Source of the DNA: Synaphobranchus kaupii
Lineage: Eukaryota; Chordata; Actinopteri; Anguilliformes; Synaphobranchidae
Direction of reading: 5' to 3'
NCBI GenBank assembly: GCA_029718625.1
Contig: CM056380.1
Coordinates: 113,012,818 to 113,076,817, forward strand
DNA length: 64,000 bases
Positions 1-11,205 of this stretch are shown here, one piece after another (the stretch's first letter is position 1; each line of letters begins with the position of its first letter). The notes under the pieces were generated by a model that did not search any database, was not told the DNA's origin, and saw only the letters and a list, made by a program, of their open reading frames with translations. Made by a program: the position numbers and the translations under genes.

Positions 1-251
1 CAGGTGAAACGAATAATTAGCGGGGAGAATGAAAACTCCGAAATGGAACGCAGAAAAATCCGATAGACTGAAAAGAGAAAATGGGAAAGAGATAAAAACC
101 GTAGAAACAGAGGGAAGATAGGTAAAAACCATGACAGAAAGGGTGTGACTTCATGAACTCACCCGGCTTTGTTAATCACTAATAAAGTTCGTTCAAAAAT
201 GGCAAGCTCCTGTCTCTGAGAGAATGATTCTGAGAGAAAAAAGACACGACA
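1..251 (+). other. LTR-like sequence upstream of exon-5 fragment
   Basis: No gene is recognisable. The stretch contains an AATAAA signal (172-185 region, within aataaagttcg) followed by about 70 bases ending in gacacgaca, the layout of the R-U5 end of a long terminal repeat finishing in CA. It abuts the SLC22 exon fragment abruptly at 251/252, replacing the intron and splice acceptor that precede the other two exon copies. I infer the end of an LTR element or a rearrangement breakpoint. The other end lies outside the window. Confidence 0.3.
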
Positions 252-359
252 GTGGATCCCAGAGTCTGCAAGGTGGTTGATTGCAAATGGGAAGGTAGAC
301 AAGGCTCACTATTACTTGCAGACGTGTGCCAAAGTTAACAAGAGAGAGGGGTTTTCAGA
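252..359 (+). pseudogene. Isolated exon-5 fragment of SLC22-like gene B
   Basis: This matches 35142-35249 and 63072-63179, exon 5 of gene B, with one visible coding change (Met to Thr in the LQMCAK stretch). It keeps the PESARWL signature that marks the intracellular loop after membrane segment 6 in SLC22 transporters. No splice acceptor precedes it, the upstream exons are absent, and its 3' part is replaced by the 41-bp minisatellite at exactly the same base as in unit 1 gene B. It is the stump of a further gene B copy to the left. Confidence 0.85.
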
Positions 360-361
360 CA

Positions 362-443
362 GTGCGTTTGCACTGTGAAAGGTGCGCTGTTAACAGTACG
401 TTGTGCGTTTGCACTGTGAAAGGTGCGCTGTTAACAGTAAGTT
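362..443 (+). repeat. 41-bp minisatellite, 2 copies
   Basis: Two tandem copies of a 41-base unit beginning gtgcgtttgcactgtg and ending near gttaacagtaagtt. The same unit occurs seven times at 35252-35538. The junction with the exon contains a short hairpin (cagtgc/gcactg). A long open frame through this region is not considered coding. Confidence 0.9.
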
Positions 444-500
444 GTGCGTTTTGTTGCGGGGGAAATATTTGTTTCTGCTGGTGTTGCGCAGCAGGATAGT

Positions 501-1027
501 GCCTCTCCCTCTCTCCCTCTGTCTCTCCCTCTGCCTCTATCTCTCCCTCTGTCTCTCCCTCTGTCTCTGCCTCTGTCTCTCCCTCTGTCTCTGTCTCTCC
601 CTCTGCCTCTCCCTCTCCCTCTGCCTCTCCCTCTGTCTCTCCCTGTGCCTCTCTCTCTGTCTCTCTCTGTGCCTCTCTCTCTGTCTCTCTCTGCCTCTCT
701 CTCTCCCTCTCCCTCTGCCTCTCCCTCTGTCTCTCCCTGTGCCTCTCTCTCTGTCTCTCTCTGTCTCTCTCTCTCTCCCTCTGCCTCTCCCTTTCCCTCT
801 ATCTCTCTCTCTCCCTCTGTCTCTCCCTCTGTCTCTGCCTCTGTCTCTCCCTCTGTCTCTGTCTCTCCCTCTGCCTCTCCCTCTGCCTCTCCCTCTGTCT
901 CTCTCTGTCTCTCTCTCTCCCTCTGCCTCTCCCTTTCCCTCTATCTCTCTCTCTCCCTCTGTCTCTCCCTCTGTCTCTGCCTCTCCCTCTGCCTCTGTCT
1001 CTGCCTCTCCCTCTGCCTCTCCCTCTG
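501..1027. repeat. CT-rich hexanucleotide tract (short allele)
   Basis: About 530 bases of hexamers of the form CCCTCT, GTCTCT and GCCTCT, pure pyrimidine apart from the G of each unit. The period of six keeps all frames open, giving apparent Leu-Ser-Leu-Pro proteins on the + strand and Arg/Asp/Glu-rich proteins on the - strand. These are artefacts of the repeat. The homologous tract in unit 2 (35674-37276) is about three times longer. Confidence 0.95.
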
Positions 1028-1062
1028 AGACCCCCCCTCTGCTGGACACCACGGCCCCTCTG

Positions 1063-1719
1063 TTGTCCCTCAAAATGCGTTATTTGCACAGACATCAGTT
1101 TTACTTCAGCATTCTCTCTCTTTTGCTCTTGACAATTCATACAATGTTCAGCATATTGTATCAGTTTCTCAGCACTTGCCATGCAAGACAAATAAGCTTA
1201 ACATGTTCACCCTTTAATTCTGGCATGGTCTCTGGGTCTGACTCTGATTCTGCCTTCTTTGCTTTCACTGTAAGATTAGGATAAATCTTCACATACGGCG
1301 GCAGCGTAGGTTTTGTTTTTGCGGGCCGTTTAGGTTTTGCGTGGTGTAATTCACTCTCCATTTCGGCCCTATATTTCTCATTTATTTTCTGTCTTAATTC
1401 GCAAACCTCGTCTTTTAGTTTATTTTGGGTTTCTATGTATCCTCTCTGTTTTGACTCAGCTACCCTTTTCAGGGCCTCATCATACCACAGAAAATATTGT
1501 GCCCATTGTGGGCTTCTTTTTATTCTCTAAGGTATCCCTCAGGTATTTTATCCTGACCATATCAAAAGTACCCCCATCAGGGAACTGTAATTTTGGATCA
1601 TTCTCACTATACTCAATCCATTTGTCCAAACATTTACAAGTCTCTGGCGAATAATGAGTGTACATGTGCCATGCTGGCGAACCCTTAGGAGGGATTGCAA
1701 TAGAGGGTTTACCTCCCAT
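1063..1719 (-). pseudogene. Endogenous retrovirus gag-like relic (N-terminal part)
   Basis: On the minus strand an open frame starts at 1719 with Met-Gly-Gly-Lys, a candidate myristoylation signal. It carries a tryptophan-rich segment and an FPDGGTFD stretch resembling the matrix domain of gammaretrovirus-type Gag. The frame closes at 1480. A second open stretch, rich in Pro, Lys, Ser and Glu (1361-1161), and a third (about 1160-1063) continue in the same direction in other frames, so the gene is frameshifted. It is cut off at 1063 where the CT tract region begins. No pol or env was seen nearby. Family assignment rests on short similarity only. Confidence 0.4.
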
Positions 1720-2156
1720 TACTTCTAGACAAAACCAAAATAATTAAACATAAAACAAAACCATACAATTAAGAGGGTAACAGCGAAAGTAAATCAACAT
1801 GAAAACAAACCAAGGACCTCTTGCCCCCATGAAAACATAAAACAAACCAAGGGACCGCTCTCCCTTTTTATAGCTATTTGTTTGGGAATACTGTCCCAAG
1901 GGATTGTCGTTGTCCATATAGCCTCACAAGTGCACTTGTACCGCTTTACAAAAAACCCTCATTCAACATCTTCAAATCACATTCTGAACACAATCAACAA
2001 TTTCTGGAGTACTCTGAATACTGGGAGAAGGCTCTCGCATTCTTGATTTCCCTCAATGCAATTTATGTTTTGATCAGTTTGTGAATTTCTTTTTTGACTC
2101 ATTGAAAAGAGTATTTTTTTATTGTTTTATACCTTTTTTTTATTTCTATTATTTTA
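1720..2156. other. Non-coding leader or U3-like stretch and AT-rich junction
   Basis: No gene is recognised. A TATA-like motif on the minus strand (tataaaaaggga, about 1862-1873) lies 150 bases upstream of the gag-like start, and a short direct repeat (ccatgaaaacataaaac type) lies between them, so this may be the LTR or leader of the retroviral relic. From about 2085 the sequence is T-rich and ends at the truncated edge of the Gmr1-like element. Confidence 0.3.
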
Positions 2157-4550
2157 TTAGAAGTTAGGGGTGAACAGGAGCGGTTTCCCACAAAGAGCTT
2201 CCTTCACCCGCTCAAACGCCTGCCGGCACAATTCCGTCCACTGGACCGGATCTGAGGCACCTTTCCGAGTCAAGTCGGTTAGGGGACTGGTCAGCTCCGA
2301 GAAGGCAGGAATAAACCTTCTGTAGTAGCCAGCCAGCCCCAAAAACCTCCTCACCTCTTTTTTTGTCTTGGGTCGGAGGCAGGTCGCAATCGCTGCGGTT
2401 TTGTCCACTAGAGGCCGCACCTGTCCACTTCCCAAGTGGTACCCCAAATACCGTACCTCCGCTCGGCCAATTGCACACTTCTTTGGGTTAGCCGTGAGCC
2501 CCGCCTGTCTCAGGGACTCTAACACCGCCCCCACATGCCGCACATGCTGAGCCCAGCTGTTGCTGTGGATGATAATGTCATCCAGATAGGCTGCAGCGAA
2601 AGCAGCATGCGGACGCAGCACCCTGTCCATCAGACGTTGAAATGTGGCAGGGGCCCCGAATAACCCAAACGGAAGTGTCCGAAATTGGTACAACCCGTCC
2701 GGAGCGGAGAAAGCCGTTTTTTCCTTGGACTCTGGAGACAAGGGAATCTGCCAGTAGCCCTTGGTTAAATCCAGTGTCGAAAAAAAACGAGCTGTGCCCA
2801 GCCGATCCAAGAGTTCGTCGACCCGAGGCATTGGATAGGCATCAAAACGTGACACTTCGTTCACCTTACGATAGTCTACACAGAACCGAATAGACCCATC
2901 CGGCTTACCCACTAGCACGATGGGACTATTCCAGGCACTGTTAGACTCCTCTATTACCCCCAATTCCAGCATTGCCTTTATTTCTGCCTGAACCAATTTC
3001 TTTTTATGTTCCGGTAGTCTATAGGGCCGTGAACGCGCCGTCACGCCCGGGGTTGTCTCAATGTGGTGGCTTATGAGGTTAGTGCGACCTGGTAGAGGGG
3101 AAAACACATCCGCAAACCGCTTTTGCAACAAGGCAAGATCCGCTCTCTGATTCGGTAGGAGATGGCTATCCGAAAGGGGTGAGGTTTGATCGGTAGAATT
3201 TGGTACCTCAGGCCCCAGCTCATCTCTCTCCTGATCCACCGTGACCAGAGAGACCGGTACCACCTCTTTCCATGCTTTTAGTAGATTGAGGTGATAAATC
3301 TGTTTCGCCCCCTCTCTATCAGATCGCACTACCTCATAATCGACTTCCCCCACTCGTCGTGTAACCACGAAGGGTCCTTGCCACTTGGCGAGTAATTTTG
3401 TGCTGGACGTTGGGAGTAATACCAGGACTTTATCTCCCGGTGAAAATTGACGTAGCTTAGTTCCTCTATCGTAGTGCTTCTGCTGACGTTCCTGAGCCTC
3501 GAGCAAATTCTCCCGTGACAATCTACCCAGTGTATGGAGTTTTGCTCGCAGGTCCATGACGTACTGAATTTCGTTTTTACTGGGACTTGGACCCTCCTCC
3601 CAGCTTTCCTTAACTAGATCCAAGACACCCCGTGGTCGCCTACCGAACAGCAATTCAAAGGGAGAAAATCCCGTGGAGGCCTGGGGAACCTCTCGCACTG
3701 CAAACAAGAGAGGAACTAACCACTTATCCCAATTTCGGCTATCATCGTGTACGAACTTCCGAATCATAGACTTCAAAGTCCTATTAAAACGCTCCACGAG
3801 CCCATCTGTTTGCGGATGGTATACGCTGGTTTTAATAGACTGAATCCCCAATAATTCATATAATTTGCGTAATGTGCGTGACATAAAGGAAGTGCCATGA
3901 TCCGTCAGAATCTCTTTCGGGATTCCGACGCGGGAGATTATCTGAAACAAAGCCTGCGCAACACTCTTAGCCGAGATATTGCGTAACGGCACTGCTTCGG
4001 GATACCTAGTTGCATAATCCACCAGAACTAACACAAATCGGTATCCCTGCGTGCTTCTGTCAAATGGCCCGATGAGATCCATGCCCACTCTATCAAAAGG
4101 GACCTCAATTAACGGTAGAGGGCGCAACGGCGCTTTTGGGATGGCCGGGGAATTCACTAGCTGACAGTCTGGGCAGGACGCACACCACCGACGTACGTCC
4201 GCCCAAATGCCCGGCCAATAGAACCGGGCCATTATCCGGTTTAGTGTTTTCTCATACCCTAAATGACCAGCCATGGGGTTGTAATGAGCCGCCTGGAAAA
4301 TCATTTCCCGGCGGCTTTTAGGTACCAACAACTGGGTCATCTCCTCACCTGTCTGAGTGTCACGACTCACTCTGTACAATCTGTCCTTAATGATTACAAA
4401 ATATGGGTGAGTGCGTGTAGCGTCAGGGCGCACCAGCTGACCATCCACATATACGACCTGATCAAAGGCAAAGCGTAGGGTGTCGTCGCGAGACTGCGCG
4501 AGTGGGAAATCCTCCACGGGGTGAAACACCGGCACCTGGGGAGTCTCCAC
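2157..4550 (-). pseudogene. Gmr1-like pol: integrase then reverse transcriptase
   Basis: 797 codons open from 4550. About residues 85-130 hold the integrase zinc-binding HHCC pattern (HYNPMAGHLG, then CASCPDC). The catalytic core follows, with VGMDLIGPF, LTDHGTSF and a Glu in YHPQTDGLVERFN, so all three acidic residues are present. The reverse transcriptase starts near residue 500, with FCVDYRKVN, the LPFGL motif (here followed by FGAP) and an intact YLDD active site near residue 640. The frame ends at FTPNF, right at the beginning of RNase H, where the sequence becomes AT-rich and unrelated. It overlaps the upstream gag-protease frame in a different register. That could be programmed frameshifting or decay, and I cannot tell which. 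Confidence 0.85.
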
Positions 4551-5520
4551 CGGAGGCTCTCCCGGAGCCGTCCCCCCCCGGCAGTGTCGGGCGACCCCGC
4601 GTCACCACTGTCAACTGCACACACGTCACACTTCCCTAGCGGTCGTGATCGCACCCCCATCAGCTTCTCAGCTACCTGTTTAAACCCCGCCCAATCTGTG
4701 CCCAGAATCAGAGGGTGCGAGAGGCGGGAGCTAACCGCAGCCTCTAGAATATGCTTTTTCTCTTTGAAACAAATTTCCACTGGCACTATAGGGTACTTGT
4801 GTATATCCCCATGCACACACCTAATAGATACCCAACGTGCCGTCACCAACGCCTCTGGCCGAACCAGGCTCTGTAGGATCATGGACTGCATCGCCCCTGA
4901 GTCCAACAGTGCCCGGTGTTCACTCCCTTGCACCCTTACCGGAATGCAGTACGCCCCATCTAGATCGGGAGCGGAGGTGGGTGGGCCGACGACACGGACC
5001 ACCTGCCCCACCTCCATGAGCGGACAATCGCGGCGCAGGTGGCCCGGCTGTCCGCACCGCCAACACCCCGGTCCAGGCGTCTGAGGAGCTCCCTGTGGGC
5101 CGGACTGCACCGCCACTGAGCCTGAGTGGGGAGAAGGAGGAGACAAAATAAAGGGATTAACACGAGGGAAGGAGGGGTTTTGGGGACGGGAAATGGGAAG
5201 GGGAAGAGCACGGGTGGTGAACTTTTTTCGGGGCGCTGGCTCCGGTTTCTGCTGCTGGGTGAAGGGGTGTTGTGCCAGGTGGTCCTCCGCCAGGGTGACG
5301 GCGACGTCCAGGTTGGTGGGCCGGTGGCACTGGACCCAGCTGGCCGTATCCGCCGGCAACCCTGCGGTGAAGCGCTCGAGGACCACCTGCTCCACGACTC
5401 CAGCTGCGGATCTTATCTCCGGCTGTAGCCAGCGCCTCGCCATGTCGGTCAGCCGCTGGGCGTATGTGAATGGCCGGTCCTCTCCCGTCAGCGACGTCGG
5501 TGATCCTCCGGGCTGAACCC
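4394..5520 (-). pseudogene. Gmr1-like gag C-terminal half with CCHC knuckle and protease
   Basis: An open minus-strand frame, usable from about 5520, continues gag. A helical, SCAN-like segment (about 5480-5270, with LTDMARRWLQPE and VVLERFTAGLP) is followed by a Pro-rich linker, a zinc knuckle GCWRCGQPGHLRRDCP (CX2CX4HX4C, near 5040-5090), and an aspartic protease core with LLDSGA (near 4900). The last 50 residues before the stop at 4394 are an out-of-frame reading of pol. The SCAN domain of vertebrate zinc-finger proteins is known to derive from Gmr1-type Gag, which fits this segment. Confidence 0.75.
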
Positions 5521-5949
5521 CATTCGGTCGAGGACCGCCTTTTTTATATTTCGAAAATCTTTCCTAGCGGCTGCCGGCAGTCCATGCGCCGCCTGTTGCG
5601 CCTCCCCTGATAAGAGGGGCAGGAGACGTACCGACCACTCTTCCAGTGGCCACCTGCACGTCTCCGCTGCCACCTCAAACGCCTCGAGGAAGGCCTGAGC
5701 GTCATCGTCCGCTGTCATCTTTGGAAGGTGAAATTTCGGGGACGAGACGCTCCGCCCTCCCCTGGAACCCCCGGCAGCAGCCAGCTGTAGCAGCGCCTGT
5801 GTCTGGAGGCTAGACTGCTCTCGCAGGGCTTGCATCTGCTCGGCGTGAGCAGCCGACTGTTGTACCTGCATAGCAGCTAGCCCCTCCAGCAATTTTCCCA
5901 GCGCTGCTACGGAGGTAGGCTGCTCCGGCTGCTCCTGGCTGTTATCCAT
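5488..5949 (-). pseudogene. Gmr1-like gag N-terminal half
   Basis: The start at 5949 (MDNSQEQPEQ) is chosen because the frame upstream lies in LTR and simple-repeat sequence. It encodes a Gln/Ala-rich coiled-coil-like region, then FHLPKMTADDDAQAFLEAFE and the first helices of a SCAN-like capsid domain (LLSGEAQQAAHGLP). It stops at 5488 after DHRRR. The continuation of the domain is in another frame from about 5520, so one small indel separates the halves. Confidence 0.75.
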
Positions 5950-6006
5950 TTTTTCCAAAAGAAATCCTGTTTTTCTGTCCTCTGCACCGTTTTCGCCTTT
6001 CTTTTT

Positions 6007-6023
6007 CCCCGTACGGGCCACCA
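6007..6023 (-). other. Candidate primer-binding site
   Basis: On the minus strand, TGGTGGCCCGTACGGGG follows the LTR end (CGCCACA plus one G). It begins with TGG, the complement of a tRNA 3' CCA end. Which tRNA it matches was not determined. Confidence 0.45.
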
Positions 6024-6024
6024 C

Positions 6025-6224
6025 TGTGGCGAGGTGAGCACCACCGCTCCCGTGCAGAGACAGTAACCAGGCAGGATTTCCAGAGAACACGGCTTTATTT
6101 TCCGGACTTTCTCTGGGTTTTACACACACACACACACACACACACATTAATTCCGGCCTCCGCTCTTCCCCCCCCTGTTCCGGCCGGCTTTTATGGCTTT
6201 TCCCTGTGCAGCGTCTTTGTGACA
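6025..6224 (-). repeat. 5' LTR of the Gmr1-like element
   Basis: The minus strand begins TGTCACAAAG and ends CTCGCCACA, a TG...CA terminus pair 200 bases apart. It carries a TATA-like CATAAAAG (about 6188-6197) and an AATAAA (about 6091-6096). A (CA)n run at 6122-6146 lies within it. No second LTR was found to confirm the borders. Confidence 0.55.
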
Positions 6225-6280
6225 GTTCTCTGTAAAAAGCGCTATACAAATAAAATTTAATTGAATTGAATTGAATTATG
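6225..6280 (+). mobile_element. LINE-type 3' tail
   Basis: The sequence aaaaagcgctatacaaataa followed by a (TTGAA)n run is the common 3' end of L2/CR1-type fish LINEs. Only the tail is present. The Gmr1 LTR begins immediately beside it. Confidence 0.6.
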
Positions 6281-6401
6281 CACTCAGGCTCACTGTCGAA
6301 CAATCAAGGCAATTGGTTAATTGATACAAACAATAATACAATCAATCGTTACCAATTGCATGACATGGCAAACACCTTCTCGTGGTGTCCCCCGTCAGTA
6401 A

Positions 6402-6428
6402 CTTATGACTGCCAATCGCAGTCATAAG
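6402..6428. other. Perfect hairpin at the LINE ORF start
   Basis: The 11-base arms cttatgactgc (6402-6412) and gcagtcataag (6418-6428) flank the 5-base loop caatc. The first ATG of the LINE reading frame (6405) lies within the left arm. Confidence 0.8.
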
Positions 6429-8888
6429 CGAAACAAAATTTGCCAATCAAGGGCCCTCACCCGGGCTGGTGCTCGGCTGCAGTCGGGGAGGAGAGCCGGT
6501 GGTGCTTACTCCGCTGGCCTCCAACCCAGAATACTGCAGCTGAACACCGAAGGACTCACCTCCAACAAGATCAGCGTCATCGAGCAGCTGGCCTATACCA
6601 CCAAGGCCCTCGTCATCCTCCTCCAGGAGACCCATTGCGTTTCAGCAGACAAGCTAGTATTACCAAATTTCACACTAGCTGGGTCTATCCTAAGCAGGAA
6701 ACACGGCCTTGCCACGTTTGTCCATGAAAGGCTGAGCTGGACTCTCGCCGACCAATCTCCGGCTGACTCGGAGATTGAGTGGTTGTGCGTGGACGTTGCC
6801 GGTTTTAAAATCGTAAACGTCTACAAGCCTCCCCCCTCGCGATTCACGCCGGTGTCTGTCCCGGTGTTCCCCCACCCCTGTCTCTATGCTGGCGACTTTA
6901 ACTGTCAGCATGAAGACTGGGGGTATAATACCAACACACTCAACGGAGAGAACCTGGCTGCTTGGGCAGCTAACAACTGCCTGGCCCTGTTATATGATCC
7001 AAAGGGTGCAGCCAGTTTTCTCTCCGGTCGCTGGAACACTGGGACAAATCCTGACGTGGCATTTGTGAGTGTCGGTGCAGACAACCGGCTCCCGGACAGA
7101 CGTGTGCTCGGAAAGTTCCCGCGGTCCCAACATCGACCATCGCTGATAACCGTGCCTAAACTCGTGGACTCTATCCCGAGTGAGCCGGTGAAGCGATGGA
7201 ATTTCCGTAAGGCCAATTGGAAACGCTTCCGCCTCCTCACTAACAAATCCACGTGGCGTCTCCCATCGCCTAATACCAACAACGTGGATGAGGCATACTG
7301 GGACTTCTGCGGCATATTAGTGAAAGCGGCCAAGAAATCCATCCCACGCGGACGTCGCAATAGCTACAAACCGTGCTGGGATGCGGAGTGCGAGAACCTC
7401 TACCACGTTTTCCTTCGAGCTCCTGCCGGAACCGAGTCAAACAGGGCTGCTACAGCCCTGTTGTCAAGACTCGGCCGGAGGAGACAAGAGCGCTGGGAGG
7501 AGGCTGTCAATTCCATCGACTTCTCGCACTCCAGCCGCAAGGCATGGAGTATCCTGAACAACCTCACTGGCAGGTCAAGACACTCCCCTCGTCACTGCCC
7601 CATTTCTGCAAATAAAATCGCATCACAATTTGTGAAAAATGGGGTATACGAGGGTAAAGACCGCAAGTCATCACGACTCGTGGCAAAAGAAGTGTCTGAC
7701 CTCTGGAGGGCCCCAACATCTAGCAGCGATAACATCTCCGGTGAATTTACACCGGAGGAGTTCGCTGCCGCCCTCCAGCACCTAAAGCCAGGAAAAGCTC
7801 CGGGCCCTGATTCCATCTGCCCGGAGCTTATACTCCATGCCGCACCTGCCCTGAAGTCCTGGTTAAGAGCTTTCCTCTCTTCCTGCTTGCGCCAACTCAA
7901 GATCCCCAAAATCTGGAGAAGAGCCCTAGTTGTCGCGATCCCTAAACCGAATAAGCCTGAAGGGGATCCTAAGAGCTACCGTCCCATCTCCTTGCTCTGC
8001 ATCCCCTTCAAGATCCTCGAGCGTCTTATCTACGCCCGCGTCGAACCGATCGTCGACCCGCTGCTCCCTCGGGAGCAGGCCGGGTTCCGACGCGGGAGAT
8101 CGACCGTAGACCAAGTCACTTTGATGACTCAAGACATCGAAGACAGCTTTTCGTTCAAGAAGAAGGCCGGAGCCGTTTTTGTCGATCTGACAGCTGCCTA
8201 TGATACCGTATGGCACCGCGGCCTCACCTGCAAGCTGCTCCGCTTGCTGCCGGACAGGCACATGGTCAGTATGATCCTGGAGCTTGTCCGAAATCGCAGC
8301 TTTAACCTCACCACCGGTAGCAGACAGCAAAGCAGGTTACGACGCCTCAAGAACGGCGTCCCCCAGGGATCTGTCCTGGCCCCCCTCCTCTATAATATCT
8401 ACACCTATGACTTGCCTGATACAGTCTCGCGGAAGTATGCCTATGCGGATGACCTCACGTTGGTGTACTCCGCTGGAGACTGGCAGTCATTGGAGGGGAC
8501 TTTGAGCCAGGACATGCAGACACTAGTGGCATACCTCCGGAAATGGAGGTTGAAGCTCAGCGAGGCAAAGACGGTGTCGGCGGCCTTCCATCTTAACAAC
8601 AGGGAGGCTAAACGTGAGCTCCGAATATATATTGGCGGAACACCCCTGCCATGCTGCGCTGAGCCAATTTACCTCGGCGTGACATTGGACAGGTCGCTCA
8701 CGTTTCGCCGACACCTTGAGTCAATGCGCAAGAAGTTAACATCTCGTGTGGCATTGATGAGGCGACTTGTCGGGTCAGGCTGGGGCGCCGACGCAAGAAC
8801 ATTGCGTACGGCAGCCCTGGCCCTTGTTTACTCGACTAGTGAGTACTGCGCACCGGTATGGTGTCGGTTCTGGATGATGACACGGTGA
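6405..8888 (+). CDS. LINE ORF2: endonuclease and reverse transcriptase
   Basis: 827 uninterrupted codons. The endonuclease (about residues 42-250) shows the catalytic series LQLNTEGL (Asn47), LQETH (Glu75), YAGDFN (Asp164, Asn166) and SQHRPSLI (His243; the usual motif is SDH). The reverse transcriptase (about 470-760) shows GKAPGPD, a YRPISLL segment, the VPQGSVLAPLLYNIY motif and YADD at about residue 680. The frame is thus nearly full length with active-site residues present, unusual among the decayed elements here. The C terminus is abrupt: the family's usual region after CAPVW is replaced within a few residues by a stop at 8888. A young element with a damaged 3' part is the simplest reading. 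The copy is absent from unit 2 because the whole block is missing there. Confidence 0.85.
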   Translation: MTANRSHKRNKICQSRALTRAGARLQSGRRAGGAYSAGLQPRILQLNTEGLTSNKISVIEQLAYTTKALVILLQETHCVSADKLVLPNFTLAGSILSRKHGLATFVHERLSWTLADQSPADSEIEWLCVDVAGFKIVNVYKPPPSRFTPVSVPVFPHPCLYAGDFNCQHEDWGYNTNTLNGENLAAWAANNCLALLYDPKGAASFLSGRWNTGTNPDVAFVSVGADNRLPDRRVLGKFPRSQHRPSLITVPKLVDSIPSEPVKRWNFRKANWKRFRLLTNKSTWRLPSPNTNNVDEAYWDFCGILVKAAKKSIPRGRRNSYKPCWDAECENLYHVFLRAPAGTESNRAATALLSRLGRRRQERWEEAVNSIDFSHSSRKAWSILNNLTGRSRHSPRHCPISANKIASQFVKNGVYEGKDRKSSRLVAKEVSDLWRAPTSSSDNISGEFTPEEFAAALQHLKPGKAPGPDSICPELILHAAPALKSWLRAFLSSCLRQLKIPKIWRRALVVAIPKPNKPEGDPKSYRPISLLCIPFKILERLIYARVEPIVDPLLPREQAGFRRGRSTVDQVTLMTQDIEDSFSFKKKAGAVFVDLTAAYDTVWHRGLTCKLLRLLPDRHMVSMILELVRNRSFNLTTGSRQQSRLRRLKNGVPQGSVLAPLLYNIYTYDLPDTVSRKYAYADDLTLVYSAGDWQSLEGTLSQDMQTLVAYLRKWRLKLSEAKTVSAAFHLNNREAKRELRIYIGGTPLPCCAEPIYLGVTLDRSLTFRRHLESMRKKLTSRVALMRRLVGSGWGADARTLRTAALALVYSTSEYCAPVWCRFWMMTR

Positions 8889-9112
8889 CGTGGCTACTGG
8901 AGGTGTGCCCCGAAATATAGTCCGGGTGAACCCCCCCCGGGCTCGGGGTGGTAAAAGGATAGCCCCTCGGCCCCGAGCCTGGGGATGTGGAACAATGAAG
9001 ATCCTACCCAAACGCAGAAGAAGAAGAATTGCATGATTCCCGAGAGCTGTGTCGGCTCCACAAACCACACGCGTTCACTCTGTCTCTTGCTGGCAGCGCC
9101 TAAAACCACGCC
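6405..9112 (+). mobile_element. I/Nimb- or jockey-like LINE, 3' end altered
   Basis: A plus-strand non-LTR retrotransposon with apurinic endonuclease and reverse transcriptase. After the frame ends at 8888 there is about 220 bases of GC-rich 3' sequence, including a C/G-run palindromic stretch (accccccccc gggctcgggg type), then a border with the CR1-like remnant near 9112. The clade is named from general motif resemblance; I/Nimb and jockey could not be separated by eye. Confidence 0.75.
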
Positions 9113-10770
<1,658 letters not shown>

Positions 10771-11205
10771 AACATAATTGTAACAAAATGTTTGTATGCA
10801 AGATTACAACACCAACTTCACATGTATTCATCAATACATTTACAAAGTTACGAATCCTGATATTTCTGACACAGTTTACTCCTGGACAGAGGTTTTTACT
10901 GGCTGAAGACAGGCCTTGGCAGACCTTAAAGCTTTTAAGCCCTGGGCTGTTCTGTAAATGCAACTCCAGGTATGTGTTCCAACTAAACCCCCAGATGGCC
11001 CTGATTTCCTCGGCAGGACTGAGACCATGTTTGACTGCATTATGCAGATTGTGTCAAGAAATTTGAGCAGTTTCATTGGCAGGGAAATGGAAAATGTCTC
11101 GCCCATTGCAGAGGCGGAACGACATGAGGGGCTGAATGTCTAGGTTCTTGCCACTTTGTTTAGTGTGGGTACTTTGTTACTGTTTTGAGTAATCCTAGAT
11201 TAAAA
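10771..11205 (+). promoter_or_regulatory. Upstream region of gene A, no defined promoter
   Basis: About 435 bases between the LINE remnant and the gene A start. I see no clear TATA box, CpG cluster or recognisable factor site. The transcription start and any untranslated exon are undetermined. The start codon context (aaaaATGG) has A at -3 and G at +4. Confidence 0.3.

Larger units (their letters stand above)
2157..6224 (-). mobile_element. Gmr1-like Ty3/gypsy retrotransposon, truncated
   Basis: A minus-strand LTR retrotransposon with the order LTR, gag, CCHC knuckle, protease, integrase, reverse transcriptase, start of RNase H. Integrase before reverse transcriptase is the hallmark of the Gmr1 group of deuterostome Ty3/gypsy elements; other gypsy elements have integrase last. 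The 5' LTR is present (6025-6224). The element breaks off inside RNase H at 2157 and no 3' LTR is visible. At least two frame changes separate gag, gag-protease and pol. It lies wholly within the block absent from unit 2. Confidence 0.85.

Noticed and set aside
403..1284. Open frames of up to 293 codons on both strands over the CT tract of unit 1
   Set aside because: Composition is entirely the hexamer repeat; all frames are open and there is no domain. Treated as a repeat artefact.
1878..2084. 68-codon frame upstream of the gag-like relic
   Set aside because: No recognisable motif and on the opposite strand to the adjacent element; probably chance.
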